DNA of 64,000 nt, taken from NCBI RefSeq assembly GCF_001461035.1, contig NZ_LNAM01000002.1:1-64000 (forward strand), read 5' to 3'. The translations under genes and the position numbers were made by a program. How positions within the stretch are numbered: the first letter of the stretch is position 1; the number at the start of each line of letters is the position of its first letter. The notes beneath the pieces were generated by a model. It was given only the letters and a program-made list of their open reading frames with translations, was not told the DNA's origin and made no database searches. This DNA is from Acetivibrio ethanolgignens. GTDB lineage: Bacteria; Bacillota; Clostridia; Lachnospirales; Lachnospiraceae. Positions 18,427 to 27,513 of this stretch are shown piece by piece.

Positions 18427-20327
18427 AATCCAACAAATGGTTTCTTTGGGTCAGGGTTTTCCTTTAATGTATACATGTACTTTCTGCCCAGATCATGATT
18501 GAAAAATTCACAGCAAATCTCAGGCAATACCATACAAGCACTACAGGATGTGTCATCGCGTTCTTCGCAAATAGGATCAAAAATACAATTCTTCGTCTCC
18601 GTAATTGCCTTTTGCAGGAAGTTATAGTAGTTAGTCTCTATCATTCCTGATAACGCACCTAGAGGCGTTCCTTGGGAAGTCTGCGCATAGATAAAGATGC
18701 TTGTAGTTTCTAGAATGATAACTTCTGTGAGGGATGTATCCTCCAACCCGCTTATTTCTCCAGCTGTCTTCATAAACGCGTGAGAAATCGAATGAAGTAG
18801 TCCAAATACATTCTTCGTAATCTTTTCACCTTCATCTACGCCACTGAAGATATTTACCAATTCGCTGTGTACATTCTCTGCAAACCATTCTTTTACAGCG
18901 ACCTCATCTTCAACATCTGGCATCTCCGCTTCCGTAATCACTTCGTTGATAAGAAGCCAATTAAGGATCTTCACCCTGTCGATTTCAAAGAGAATTCCTT
19001 CCGTCTCCAGTTTTGCCCCATAAACCAAAGATGAATTGTCTTTGTATTTGTCGAAAGCTACAAGTTTAAGATTCTTCTTAGCCTGAGCCGGATCCGAAAC
19101 TCTTCTCGTATATCCATAAGTGCAGTTTATAATTTCAATATCACAGGAAACCTGCATTGAAGAGATTCCCATCTTACGATTCAGATCAAGGATATCATCC
19201 TCAGAATCGATGAAATCCATTGATAACTGCTTGCTGATAGAATCCTCAAGTGTAAGAACCTTGGGAGCATACTTCAACGTGTTATACTGCATTAACTTAA
19301 ATGCAAAGCTTTCTATCAATCTTCCATAGGATGTCTCGTCCTGCTTTTTAAGTTTTGCAAAAAGCTGAGCGCAGGCATTTACAAAAGGTTCTACGGAAAG
19401 AGCACTCTCAGTTGTTACAGATACCATGCTGTTAATCATTGCTTCACGCATGGATTCCGGTAGTGCTCCGCTATCAATCATCTTCTGAATGGTTAACTCT
19501 GCTTCTTTTCTCTTGGCATCATTAGTATTATGATCGCTGAAAGCAAGTGCCAAATTATCAAGTATTTCTACGAACTTGTCTTGCGTAAGTTTATTAAACC
19601 ACTTAGCAACCAATACCTTTTGCGCTGTCAGGCCCTTTTCAAAGAACTCACCATTCCGCTTATCAGCTATATTAATAATCTTCAGCGAAAAAGGCTTATA
19701 ATTTCTTGTAGATTCCGCGTTGTCGGGAACAAGTCTCGCTTTGCAGTTTGGACATGATATGGCAAGTTCTGCTTTTCGCTCTCCAGAATCTGTGACAGCA
19801 ATCATCCTGTATGGGTTTTCATTCGGAAGATATTTCATCTTCTTATAACCACCGGCCACATATGGAATCTTTACCGCTTCAGCATGCCCGCACTCACAGG
19901 CATATACCATTTGCAGCTGCTTAAGAATAGAACCGCAAGTAGGGCATTTCCATTTCATGTGATCAATGTCATCGGCATTTCTTTTCTGAATAACCTCGTG
20001 ACAAGAGTTGCAGTAAAACACCAAAGGTGATTTCACTCCTACGATGTCCTCTGCAGTTTCATTCATCGCAGGCTCCACAATTGTATAGCTATGTACATGA
20101 TCATCTGTGCTAAAAGAAGAAATATCCCCGCCTCGATTACCAAACAATCGAATCTGACGTTTGATCTCACCCTCTATAAAATTCTGGTAAACATCATCCA
20201 TCCTGCGATAGTTCCAACCGCTAATCTCAGCAGTAATACTTGAGCCATCTCCTCGGCTTGCTACCCACATATGCGGGAGGAAGCTGTATACAGCCTGGCT
20301 TTTACTTCTTGACATATTTGTACTCAT
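18414..20327 (-). CDS. DrmB-like DUF1998 protein
   Basis: 637 residues. The N-terminal third carries several zinc-knuckle pairs (CNSCHEVI about residue 104, CPTCGS about 127, CECGHAE about 140, CPNCKARL about 190). The C-terminus has the DUF1998 signature CSACMVLPEICCEFFNHDLGRK-type pattern (about residues 595-616). DUF1998 proteins such as DISARM DrmB act with a DrmA-type helicase to sense or load on DNA. The helicase gene lies upstream with a 15-bp gap. It is about the length of known DrmB. I am sure of the family and less sure of system membership. Confidence 0.88.
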   Translation of the reverse strand: MSTNMSRSKSQAVYSFLPHMWVASRGDGSSITAEISGWNYRRMDDVYQNFIEGEIKRQIRLFGNRGGDISSFSTDDHVHSYTIVEPAMNETAEDIVGVKSPLVFYCNSCHEVIQKRNADDIDHMKWKCPTCGSILKQLQMVYACECGHAEAVKIPYVAGGYKKMKYLPNENPYRMIAVTDSGERKAELAISCPNCKARLVPDNAESTRNYKPFSLKIINIADKRNGEFFEKGLTAQKVLVAKWFNKLTQDKFVEILDNLALAFSDHNTNDAKRKEAELTIQKMIDSGALPESMREAMINSMVSVTTESALSVEPFVNACAQLFAKLKKQDETSYGRLIESFAFKLMQYNTLKYAPKVLTLEDSISKQLSMDFIDSEDDILDLNRKMGISSMQVSCDIEIINCTYGYTRRVSDPAQAKKNLKLVAFDKYKDNSSLVYGAKLETEGILFEIDRVKILNWLLINEVITEAEMPDVEDEVAVKEWFAENVHSELVNIFSGVDEGEKITKNVFGLLHSISHAFMKTAGEISGLEDTSLTEVIILETTSIFIYAQTSQGTPLGALSGMIETNYYNFLQKAITETKNCIFDPICEERDDTSCSACMVLPEICCEFFNHDLGRKYMYTLKENPDPKKPFVGFWEM

Positions 20328-20342
20328 AAAAGTTTTCCTCTC

Positions 20343-23300
20343 TTAATCGATTCGTATAGTAACCTGTTCCTCGGTATCTCTCAGGCTTCGCATAGGTTTC
20401 TTGTTTCCGCGCGAGTATCTGGAAATACCATCAGATAAAAATTCATTCGGCCCCGGTGTATATGTCTTTAATCCATTACAAATCCTTAGAACTTCATCTA
20501 TTATTGCTTCACGATATGCATCGGACATCTTCTCCCCATCATTGCATCCGTATGCTCCAATAAGTATCTGCGCAACTTCCTTTGGATCTATGTCCTCATT
20601 TTCAAACGCTTTCTTCCATGTGCTCGCAGAATAAACATTCTCTATATTCAATGCCGGCGCATAGTACTGATATAACGTAGCCACCAACAAGCCTGGCAAT
20701 GTACAGTAGACTGCATTCTTGGCCCAGCGGTTGATCGGCACCGGTTCTACCAGATCATCTTTGTTCTGATGGAAGATAACAAAGTTCTTCAAATACGATC
20801 TGTCTCTTACTCGCGTCAATCGAATCAGGTCCATTACGATACCAGTGTACCTACGACCTGTTCTTGAATATGCCTGAATGTACTCCGCATTGTTATTTGG
20901 AATACCAAAGAAATACATAACGTTAAATGAATCTTCATCCACGCCGTGAGAAATTGTACTTGTTGCAAGCAATAAGTTTTTGCTTTCCAGATTCTTACGA
21001 TTCTCTTGGATCTCAAAGAGCGTCTTTCTTACACTCTGGAAATCCGTATCGCTCGTCATGGATTCCGGATAGTACTTTGGAATGCCTTTATCCTCTAAAT
21101 AGTTGTTAGCCTGGTTCTGGAATGCGTTGTAAAGATTATTTACATCATTCTTGACCTTGTTATATACAAGCTCTATCCAGTAGTCATAGAGTTTCTCTTT
21201 AAGTTCCTCTACAGTTCCCTGATATCCATATTCATTCTTAAGAAGATCATGGTAATCTTCAGCATGTGTCATCATGTCATATACAATCACTCTCATGGCA
21301 AGAACCGACTGCCATACGCTATCCGTAATTGATCTTCCATACGGCACATAGCCAAGAATAATACGAGTAATATCATTCTCATCCGTCTTGGAATAGAAGT
21401 TCCGATTGTTCTGCATCAACGGGTATTCGCAAGGAAATCTTCTGCCGTTCATATGATACAGATTATTAAGATGCTCCTCATACATGGAAATCGTTGCAGT
21501 CGCACCTACATATCTAATCTTTTTACGTTGAGGTTCCGGAACTAATTTTTCAGCATAATACTTCAGGAACGATTCATAATGAGAGTCAAATGTTCCCAGG
21601 CTTTCCTTGACCAAATGAAGCTCATCCTGAATAAACAGTGTCGGAATCGGATCCTTGAGTAGCTTGACCGTCTCAAGTGGGTTCTTACATCCTGCTTTGG
21701 CACATAAGCATTTCGAACCACTGGTAAATCCATGTATCTTACATCTGTTCTTTACCTGACCAAAGAGCATCTTAAACTCATCGGTAGTTCCTACCATAGC
21801 CATCTTATCGATCGTACTTACAATTACAGACGGCAAGTATCTATAGATTTCACTATCGACAATGTACAGCGGAAGCGCGTGAATCTCGCAGTCAGGATTA
21901 TCACAAACATGCTCTAATCTCCATCCCTCCTGATTGAATTTCACGTTAATCATCTTCTTACCACATACAGGACAGGTATCAATAAAACGATAGTATTCAT
22001 TTAATGTTTCTTGATCACTTTCAAGTATCAGCTGCTTACTTGCATTCTGATTTCCTCGATTACTCAACTGTTCATACGGATCAATTCTGTTCGGCGTATT
22101 AGCCTGCCCCACAAAGAAGCCTAAAAAAAACGCATTTGTATCCCGAAGTTGTGCCTCCTGTTTTCTTACGATATTAGCTTTCATGACAACAGTAAGAACA
22201 CGTTCCAACTGCTGAACGGCAAGTAACCTAAGTGGATACTTCAGAATTGCGGTTACGCCTTCATCCTTCCCTCGAACTCGATCAAAGAACATCGAGAAAA
22301 CAGTTATTCCAAGGAATGCTTCTGTCTTACCACCACCGGTAGGGAAGTAAAGCAAATTCGCTATATCGTTATCTGCTTTCTTTAACGCAGGATCTGGATC
22401 ATCCTTGTATTCGCCTCGGATTACTTCGCAGATCATAGACACAATAAACACAATCTGGAACAGTCTCCATCCCTCAATAGGATGCGTATTGGAATCCAGC
22501 TTTGTTTGGAACGTTTTGTTCATAAGAACAAAAGCACGTTTCACCCAATCCGTGTATTCAATCTGTTGAATGCCATCTTCAAATCGAGCTATCTCTGTTT
22601 CATAATCAGATAATGCATCGCGATAGTTTTCTCTAGCTACATCGGATAAACCTTCGGCATTGTTAAACTCCTCATGACAGTTCTGATAATCCTTCTTTAA
22701 TTCCGACAGAATGAATTTCAGATTTTTTACCGGATCTTCAATTAGAACATTGAACTTGGTATACGCACTATACTTATCAATGGTGATGGTACGCATCTGG
22801 TAGTATCTCGGAATATTTACAGTTCTAAGTGCGTTCTTGTCCACATCAAACTCAACAGAGGCATTTTCTGCTACCGCGTAAACTGGGTCTTTTTTCTTAA
22901 ATCCGGTCTTGAAATACCTCATCGGTATTTCCTTGAACTTGATGCCTTCATCAGCAACAACTGTCATTCCGGCATCATAAATCTTCGGAAGATATCCGAG
23001 ATTCTGTCTATCCGGCTTTGCAGTCTTATTAACCATCTGGAATGTGAAATAATAGTCTCCGTCTTCCTCGGAAATGATCTGATAGATATCAACGCTCCAA
23101 TGAGCATTGACTCTATCCGGTTTGGCAACACACTTTAGTTCAAATCGATCCTTGTCGATCAAATCACTAAAGAATAAGTCCGCATCAGGAACGATTCGTA
23201 TCTCGTCCACAATCTGATCCGCAATAAGGTTTAATTGATCATTGATTACTGATTCCAGATGTGTTTTTCCGCAAGTAATATCCGCAAGAGAAACCTCTAT

Positions 23301-23753
23301 TCCATCTTTAAGGACTTCTTCAATGGCAACCTTCTTATACACCTGTGGAAGCTGATAATGGGCGTCTGGATACTTTTCCTTTAGTTCTTCAATAGATTCA
23401 TAAATACAATGATCTCTTTCTGATTGAATACGAATAATATAATCTTTGACCTCTTCATACGTAGGCAGCACGGTATAGAAAAGTAATCCTCGGGGAATGA
23501 TACGTAAGCTTCCCGCGGAATTCTTGTCTATATGAAACGACAGACTGATGGACGGGATGCTTTCAAATTGTTTAGAAAGCTCTTCCCTATAACCGCCTTC
23601 AAAAGTTTCTTCATTTCGATCCTCCGCCATGGTACCCGCCATGACAACCTTCTCAGGATCTTCTCCAACAATCCTTTCCGGAAAATCTCTTCCCGAAACA
23701 CGATCTATGTACTTGTCTGTAAGAAACTTTGCCACTACATTGTAATCGTTCAT
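20343..23753 (-). CDS. DrmA-like SF2 helicase
   Basis: 1136 residues, in the size range of DrmA. The N-terminal ~460 residues are a large accessory region. The helicase core has Walker A FPTGGGKTE (about residue 474), a DEAH variant QDELHL (about 709) and motif VI AYSRTGRR (about 966). Cys pairs at about 594-610 (CPVCGKK, CDNPDCE) and 671-690 suggest inserted zinc knuckles. In DISARM, DrmA with DrmB is a DNA-binding, translocating complex. The gene overlaps the upstream SF1 helicase by 4 bp. Without drmC, drmMI or drmMII nearby it is only DISARM-like. Confidence 0.88.
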   Translation of the reverse strand: MNDYNVVAKFLTDKYIDRVSGRDFPERIVGEDPEKVVMAGTMAEDRNEETFEGGYREELSKQFESIPSISLSFHIDKNSAGSLRIIPRGLLFYTVLPTYEEVKDYIIRIQSERDHCIYESIEELKEKYPDAHYQLPQVYKKVAIEEVLKDGIEVSLADITCGKTHLESVINDQLNLIADQIVDEIRIVPDADLFFSDLIDKDRFELKCVAKPDRVNAHWSVDIYQIISEEDGDYYFTFQMVNKTAKPDRQNLGYLPKIYDAGMTVVADEGIKFKEIPMRYFKTGFKKKDPVYAVAENASVEFDVDKNALRTVNIPRYYQMRTITIDKYSAYTKFNVLIEDPVKNLKFILSELKKDYQNCHEEFNNAEGLSDVARENYRDALSDYETEIARFEDGIQQIEYTDWVKRAFVLMNKTFQTKLDSNTHPIEGWRLFQIVFIVSMICEVIRGEYKDDPDPALKKADNDIANLLYFPTGGGKTEAFLGITVFSMFFDRVRGKDEGVTAILKYPLRLLAVQQLERVLTVVMKANIVRKQEAQLRDTNAFFLGFFVGQANTPNRIDPYEQLSNRGNQNASKQLILESDQETLNEYYRFIDTCPVCGKKMINVKFNQEGWRLEHVCDNPDCEIHALPLYIVDSEIYRYLPSVIVSTIDKMAMVGTTDEFKMLFGQVKNRCKIHGFTSGSKCLCAKAGCKNPLETVKLLKDPIPTLFIQDELHLVKESLGTFDSHYESFLKYYAEKLVPEPQRKKIRYVGATATISMYEEHLNNLYHMNGRRFPCEYPLMQNNRNFYSKTDENDITRIILGYVPYGRSITDSVWQSVLAMRVIVYDMMTHAEDYHDLLKNEYGYQGTVEELKEKLYDYWIELVYNKVKNDVNNLYNAFQNQANNYLEDKGIPKYYPESMTSDTDFQSVRKTLFEIQENRKNLESKNLLLATSTISHGVDEDSFNVMYFFGIPNNNAEYIQAYSRTGRRYTGIVMDLIRLTRVRDRSYLKNFVIFHQNKDDLVEPVPINRWAKNAVYCTLPGLLVATLYQYYAPALNIENVYSASTWKKAFENEDIDPKEVAQILIGAYGCNDGEKMSDAYREAIIDEVLRICNGLKTYTPGPNEFLSDGISRYSRGNKKPMRSLRDTEEQVTIRID

Positions 23754-25714
23754 TTCTTTTCCCCGTTTCTGATAATGTCGTCTATTACCGTACCTGTTTC
23801 TGCATCACTCAACACATATAAAACTTCTCTTGCTCTCGAACACGCTGTGTACAGCTTTCTCATCTGAACCTGAGCGGCCTCTTTTGCGTCATCCTCAAGA
23901 TCCTTAATAGATTCCCACTTGCTCAATCTGTGTCGATGACCACTTTCGTCGAATACATAGGTGTACGGATATAACCCTGTTAAAACTACCGCTCTAAAAT
24001 CCAGCCCCAATGACGAATCAATTGATGAGACAACAACGCCGTTTGAGTTACTATATGTAGCACGCTGCCCATCATCCGTAGTCGAAATAAACGAGTACGG
24101 AATGCTATTATCTTCAAACGCTTTTCGTATCCAATATTGGATATGATAGTTAAGCGCCTTATTATCTTTCACCGGATACAGAACCGCTATTTCAGAGTAA
24201 CCGATGTGATACTTCTCAACGATTTCCTTTATAGCGTTTACTGTCTCCGTTTGAATATTGACTCTGCTTATACCTGTTTTGACTTTGAGAGCAACGTTCT
24301 CACTCACACCTTTTTCAAAGAGGTCATATTCAAACTCATCTATATTGATCATCTTAAATCTGCTCAAAAAGCCATTCATGTAGACCAGCATACGATTTAA
24401 GAATCCACTTATCTCAGGACTATTTCTGTAATTCTTTTCGATGTATTTTACGCGTCCTGTAAAATCCAATCTACCGTCATTTATCTTTTTCCACGGTGCA
24501 TCACCTCTTCGGCTTTGATTTCTAACCGTTTGATTTAGATCTCCAGCCATCAAGAATAATGCATCATCCGTTTTTTCGAGAAGCAAGTAACAGAGTTCCA
24601 AGTACAAAGGTGTAAAGATCTGCACCTCATCTATAAAGATTGCCTTGAATCGGATTTTAATCTGATTGCTTTTTACCAGTTCAATGCATTCCTGAATCTG
24701 TTCATCGGTTGCAAAGCCTTCTATTGTTTTTCCCAAGCATTCCTTAAAAAGCTTGGCCACAAGTTTATGCAAAGTCAGAATATATAACTTTCTATGTTTA
24801 TCACTGTTAAGGCCCGCACAGTTTTTTTTAAACCGATACGAATCAGCCAGGTTATTGTTATAGCAAGTCAGCAGTATGTTCTTATCCTTGTACATACTGG
24901 CATACTTAAATGCCTTCGAGAGCAGCAAGACACTTTTACCGGCGCCTGCATTGGCAAGCATCACTCTGTGACCTCGGCCCATATCATTTATCTGGGCCAC
25001 CTGATAATCATCCAAGTAAAATGTCCTATATTCTACTTCATTACCGTTTATCTCTTCACTCTCAGCTGGAAGCTCATCGGATGTTTCCACGACTTCAACT
25101 TCATCTTTTTCTTTGAGCACCACCGTGTACTCCGGTGCTAATCTTTCAAAAATCGCCAAGCACTCTTCATCAGATAACCTGGCAAAGTTGGAGTCATACG
25201 GCATTCGTATATCATCAAACATCCTAAGATCCTTTAAGAATTTAGGACGATTCTTTGCAGTTGTCGGAATAAAAAACCTAACCGCGGAATATGGTGCAAA
25301 TGACAGCAACGTGTCAGCATCGCATGAAGCAACTGGTATTTCTACATCTGGGAAGATAAAAATATGTTTATATGGGAACTTTAAAATCTTTTTATCCCCA
25401 CTTCTCGCAATCAAGAGTCTGGAATTCAAAAGTCTCTCATATATAGCAGGTTCAATCACTTTTTCCATTGCAAGGTATCCTGCCACAGAAGCCGGATCCA
25501 AGTTGCCCTGGACAATTGAAAAAGTAATCAATCCTTCGTTCGGGCTTATATACATTCCCATGTGTACTTTGTCTGTAGCGAATCCTACCGGGTCGATTCC
25601 AATCGCAAAGCATCCTTCTTTTAAATTTCGTATTGCATTGCGAAGCAAGAATCTTTCCGCAGCATTGATGTGCTCTTTTTTCTCAAATTCGCGTGGCCAA
25701 ATCTTGACTGGCAT
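23750..25714 (-). CDS. SF1 (UvrD-like) helicase of the defence operon
   Basis: 654 residues. The N-terminal ~235 residues show no clear domain and may be a nuclease or DNA-binding module. The helicase core begins at about residue 235: Walker A ANAGAGKS (about 252), motif II IFIDEVQ (about 358), motif III AGDLNQTVR, and motif VI LYTACSRAREVLYV near the C-terminus. It overlaps the drmA-like start by 4 bp (ATGA type). Two SF1 helicases therefore flank the drmA/drmB pair. Its detailed role is unknown. Confidence 0.83.
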   Translation of the reverse strand: MPVKIWPREFEKKEHINAAERFLLRNAIRNLKEGCFAIGIDPVGFATDKVHMGMYISPNEGLITFSIVQGNLDPASVAGYLAMEKVIEPAIYERLLNSRLLIARSGDKKILKFPYKHIFIFPDVEIPVASCDADTLLSFAPYSAVRFFIPTTAKNRPKFLKDLRMFDDIRMPYDSNFARLSDEECLAIFERLAPEYTVVLKEKDEVEVVETSDELPAESEEINGNEVEYRTFYLDDYQVAQINDMGRGHRVMLANAGAGKSVLLLSKAFKYASMYKDKNILLTCYNNNLADSYRFKKNCAGLNSDKHRKLYILTLHKLVAKLFKECLGKTIEGFATDEQIQECIELVKSNQIKIRFKAIFIDEVQIFTPLYLELCYLLLEKTDDALFLMAGDLNQTVRNQSRRGDAPWKKINDGRLDFTGRVKYIEKNYRNSPEISGFLNRMLVYMNGFLSRFKMINIDEFEYDLFEKGVSENVALKVKTGISRVNIQTETVNAIKEIVEKYHIGYSEIAVLYPVKDNKALNYHIQYWIRKAFEDNSIPYSFISTTDDGQRATYSNSNGVVVSSIDSSLGLDFRAVVLTGLYPYTYVFDESGHRHRLSKWESIKDLEDDAKEAAQVQMRKLYTACSRAREVLYVLSDAETGTVIDDIIRNGEKK

Positions 25715-25747
25715 CGTGTGTCACCTCATCCCAATAGTTTGCTATAC

Positions 25748-25969
25748 CTACTGATCCTTTTCTCCATCCTCAGGAATCATTTCCATAATATCCCCGACAT
25801 CGCATTGCAAATGAGCGCAAATCCTTTTAGGCACATCCATTGAGACATCTTCATTTCTGCCTAGCTTAGCTAGTGTATTCGGACTCATCTCGATAGCTTC
25901 CAGTAAGTCCATCTTCTTCATGCCTTTGTCTATCAACAATTTCCACAGCTTGTTATAACTTACTCTCAT
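25748..25969 (-). CDS. XRE-family HTH regulator
   Basis: 73 residues, Cro/CI-type HTH with the pattern KMDLLEAIEMSPNTLAKLGRNE. It is the first gene of the operon, directly downstream of a strong promoter, and ends 33 bp before the SF1 helicase start. A lone short XRE at the head of a defence operon usually represses it and is inactivated on infection. That is inference here. A candidate operator is annotated at 26,003-26,016. Confidence 0.9.
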   Translation of the reverse strand: MRVSYNKLWKLLIDKGMKKMDLLEAIEMSPNTLAKLGRNEDVSMDVPKRICAHLQCDVGDIMEMIPEDGEKDQ

Positions 25970-26002
25970 TCTCTATTTTCCTTATGTGCAAATCGCATAA
26001 AC

Positions 26003-26016
26003 TGGCCATTTGACCA
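26003..26016 (-). promoter_or_regulatory. Candidate XRE operator (imperfect palindrome)
   Basis: A 14-bp inverted repeat TGGCCA-TT-TGACCA (ten of fourteen positions symmetric) lies between the promoter -10 box and the regulator start codon. A second symmetric pair, TTATG and CATAA, flanks 9 bp just downstream (25,982-26,000). Either could be the autoregulatory site of the XRE protein. No binding data are available. Confidence 0.4.
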
Positions 26017-26034
26017 TACAATAGTACAGGGTAA

Positions 26035-26063
26035 ATTATAACATAACAGCCTTCAGTTCTCAA
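26035..26063 (-). promoter_or_regulatory. Promoter of the DISARM-like operon
   Basis: On the minus strand the -35 box TTGAGA (26,058-26,063) is separated by 17 bp from a perfect -10 box TATAAT (26,035-26,040), preceded by TG at the extended -10 position. It is the best sigma-A promoter in this interval and reads into the XRE gene. It implies that the whole ten-gene unit is transcribed from here. Confidence 0.78.
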
Positions 26064-26248
26064 TAATATAGTTATAGAAATCTATAATTGTCTGAAATCT
26101 CTTTTCTGAGAACCTCCAATATTGAAAGGTACTCCTTATCAAAAACACATTAAAACATGCCTAACATGCAACTTTATATGCACCTGCTTTTGACCCACAA
26201 GAAACAAACACGACAGGAAGGCAGGAAAATCAAATCCCCTGCCCCTCA

Positions 26249-26542
26249 TCAAAATTCATCATAATCATCCGGATCAACCCCTGCATCTTCCAGAGCTTCT
26301 CGTCGTTCATCCTCATCCATATCAGCTAACTCTTCTATATCAATTCCAGCCATTTCAAGTTCATCTATCAACTCGTCATCCTCTTCTAAATCATCACTTC
26401 CGGTATAGAAAGCATCATCTCCCGTCAAAGCAATCGCTTCCTGTCGACTACCTGCCATCATCTGCAATCCTACATATGTTTCAAATCCATCTGTTTTTCC
26501 ATCTCCATTAAAATCAAATAAAGGTCTATCAAAGAATCCCAT
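26249..26542 (-). CDS. Small acidic protein with one EF-hand loop
   Basis: 97 residues. The ATG at 26,542 is chosen because a GGAGG site lies upstream; a longer in-frame opening would overlap the next gene. Residues about 9-20 form a canonical calcium-binding EF-hand loop DFNGDGKTDGFE. A helix follows, then a long run of acidic residues (EEDDELIDELEMAG, DMDEDERREALED), and the end is DPDDYDEF. Such single EF-hand proteins are often calcium sensors or dockerin-like. No signal peptide is visible, so it is probably cytoplasmic. Family unknown. The gap to the XRE promoter has a weak GGCAGG/CCTGCC hairpin but no clear T-run. Confidence 0.72.
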   Translation of the reverse strand: MGFFDRPLFDFNGDGKTDGFETYVGLQMMAGSRQEAIALTGDDAFYTGSDDLEEDDELIDELEMAGIDIEELADMDEDERREALEDAGVDPDDYDEF

Positions 26543-26591
26543 AATATCCGCCTCCGTTTCTTTTTCCTTTTTGCTTGATATATAAACCCAT

Positions 26592-27062
26592 TTACCAATC
26601 CTCATCTTCCATGGCGTCATCCACACCGGAAGCATAATCATCATCGCTCCAGTAGCGATCCCAGTCATAATCATCATCCTCATAAATCGCATTGTAGCCA
26701 TCATCATAAGAATCCATAGAACTCTGATTCTTCTTTGAAGAACTACTGCCGGATGAATAAGTTTTCTTGCTGTTTGAAGTCGTGCTACTGCTCTTTTCGC
26801 CGGAAGAAGTATTGCTACTCTTAGTGGTTGAGGAACTACCGGAGCTTTTAGAGCTTCCGCTATACGAGGTGCTGCTCTTATACCTGTAAGTGCTGTTATC
26901 ATGTAAGTAGCAGTAACTGCATCCATCCTTAGCATCATTATCACACCCGCTCTTAATACATTTCGGTGTACCCAGATCTATCATCCAACCAATAAAAAGT
27001 AAAATTCCAAGTGTGCACAGAATTGCCATTCCTGTACTCATTCCATTTGCATTGCTATTCAT
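26592..27062 (-). CDS. Ser-rich membrane protein with Cys motif
   Basis: 156 residues, start ATG at 27,062 fixed by a GGAGG site 8 bp upstream. A hydrophobic segment (residues about 9-26, GMAILCTLGILLFIGWMI) anchors it in the membrane. It is followed by a compact Cys cluster (CIKSGCDNDAKDGCSYCYLH), a long Ser/Thr/Lys-rich low-complexity region (residues about 55-110) and an acidic Asp/Tyr-rich tail. The Cys cluster could bind zinc. It neighbours two further membrane proteins with Cys/His knuckles, so a shared membrane complex is plausible, but the family is not known to me. Confidence 0.65.
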   Translation of the reverse strand: MNSNANGMSTGMAILCTLGILLFIGWMIDLGTPKCIKSGCDNDAKDGCSYCYLHDNSTYRYKSSTSYSGSSKSSGSSSTTKSSNTSSGEKSSSTTSNSKKTYSSGSSSSKKNQSSMDSYDDGYNAIYEDDDYDWDRYWSDDDYASGVDDAMEDEDW

Positions 27063-27093
27063 AATCGTTTCCTCCTTCGATACCATCTTGTCC

Positions 27094-27342
27094 TTATTTA
27101 CATATGATAAGCCAGAATATCATTCCGATTAACAAGATTGCTCCTAGTAGCTCATTGATACCATAACCAATAATGAGAGCAATGATATAGAAGAGCCAGA
27201 CCTTTCCGCCTGAACCACTTGAACCGCCTCTTGAACCGGAGTAATAACCTCTTGGTCCATCAGTTCCATCGTAAATACAATCGCTATAATGAAACCCATC
27301 ACTTCCGCCACAATCCGGACAATGTCCTCTGTCTTCGCTCAT
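27094..27342 (-). CDS. Small membrane protein with N-terminal Cys/His knuckle (paralogue A)
   Basis: 82 residues. The N-terminus has CPDCGGSDGFHYSDCIYDGT, a CxxC...H..C zinc-knuckle pattern. A Gly/Ser linker follows and then one long hydrophobic stretch (residues about 48-81), likely one or two membrane segments. The start ATG has a GGGAGGG ribosome site. Its knuckle is clearly similar to that of the gene at 27,514 (CHECDATGGHHYPGCTYEGT), so the two are paralogues. Function unknown. Confidence 0.68.
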   Translation of the reverse strand: MSEDRGHCPDCGGSDGFHYSDCIYDGTDGPRGYYSGSRGGSSGSGGKVWLFYIIALIIGYGINELLGAILLIGMIFWLIICK

Positions 27343-27384
27343 ATTTTTTCCCTCCCTTAATGGTTATTCCTTTATTAGTGATGC

Positions 27385-27495
27385 CTATAATTCTCCATCT
27401 TCCCGGCACTCCCGATAGAACGGGCACATCAGGCAACACCTGCCACATTTTCTCATTTTCATTCTTTTCTTTAGCCAGAAAATGATTCGTTCCAT
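27385..27495 (-). CDS. 36-residue Cys-rich peptide
   Basis: A short open frame with an AGGGAGAA ribosome site and ATG at 27,495. After a basic amphipathic N-terminus (MERIIFWLKKRMKMRK) comes a cluster of five Cys (CGRCCLMC then C) and an acidic end. It sits between the two knuckle membrane proteins, in the same direction with tight spacing, which supports a real gene. It could be a small metal-binding or membrane-active peptide. There is no homologue I recognise. Confidence 0.45.
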   Translation of the reverse strand: MERIIFWLKKRMKMRKCGRCCLMCPFYRECREDGEL

Positions 27496-27513
27496 TGTAT
27501 TCTCCCTTGTTCT

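Noticed and set aside
11617-26063. Canonical DISARM system
   Set aside because: Only drmA- and drmB-like genes are present; drmC, drmD, drmE, drmMI and drmMII were not found, so it is called DISARM-like only.
26249-26944. Longer open frame of 231 codons extending the EF-hand gene
   Set aside because: The extra N-terminus is Met/Arg/Ile-rich shadow sequence of the overlapping Ser-rich gene, and only the ATG at 26,542 has a ribosome site.
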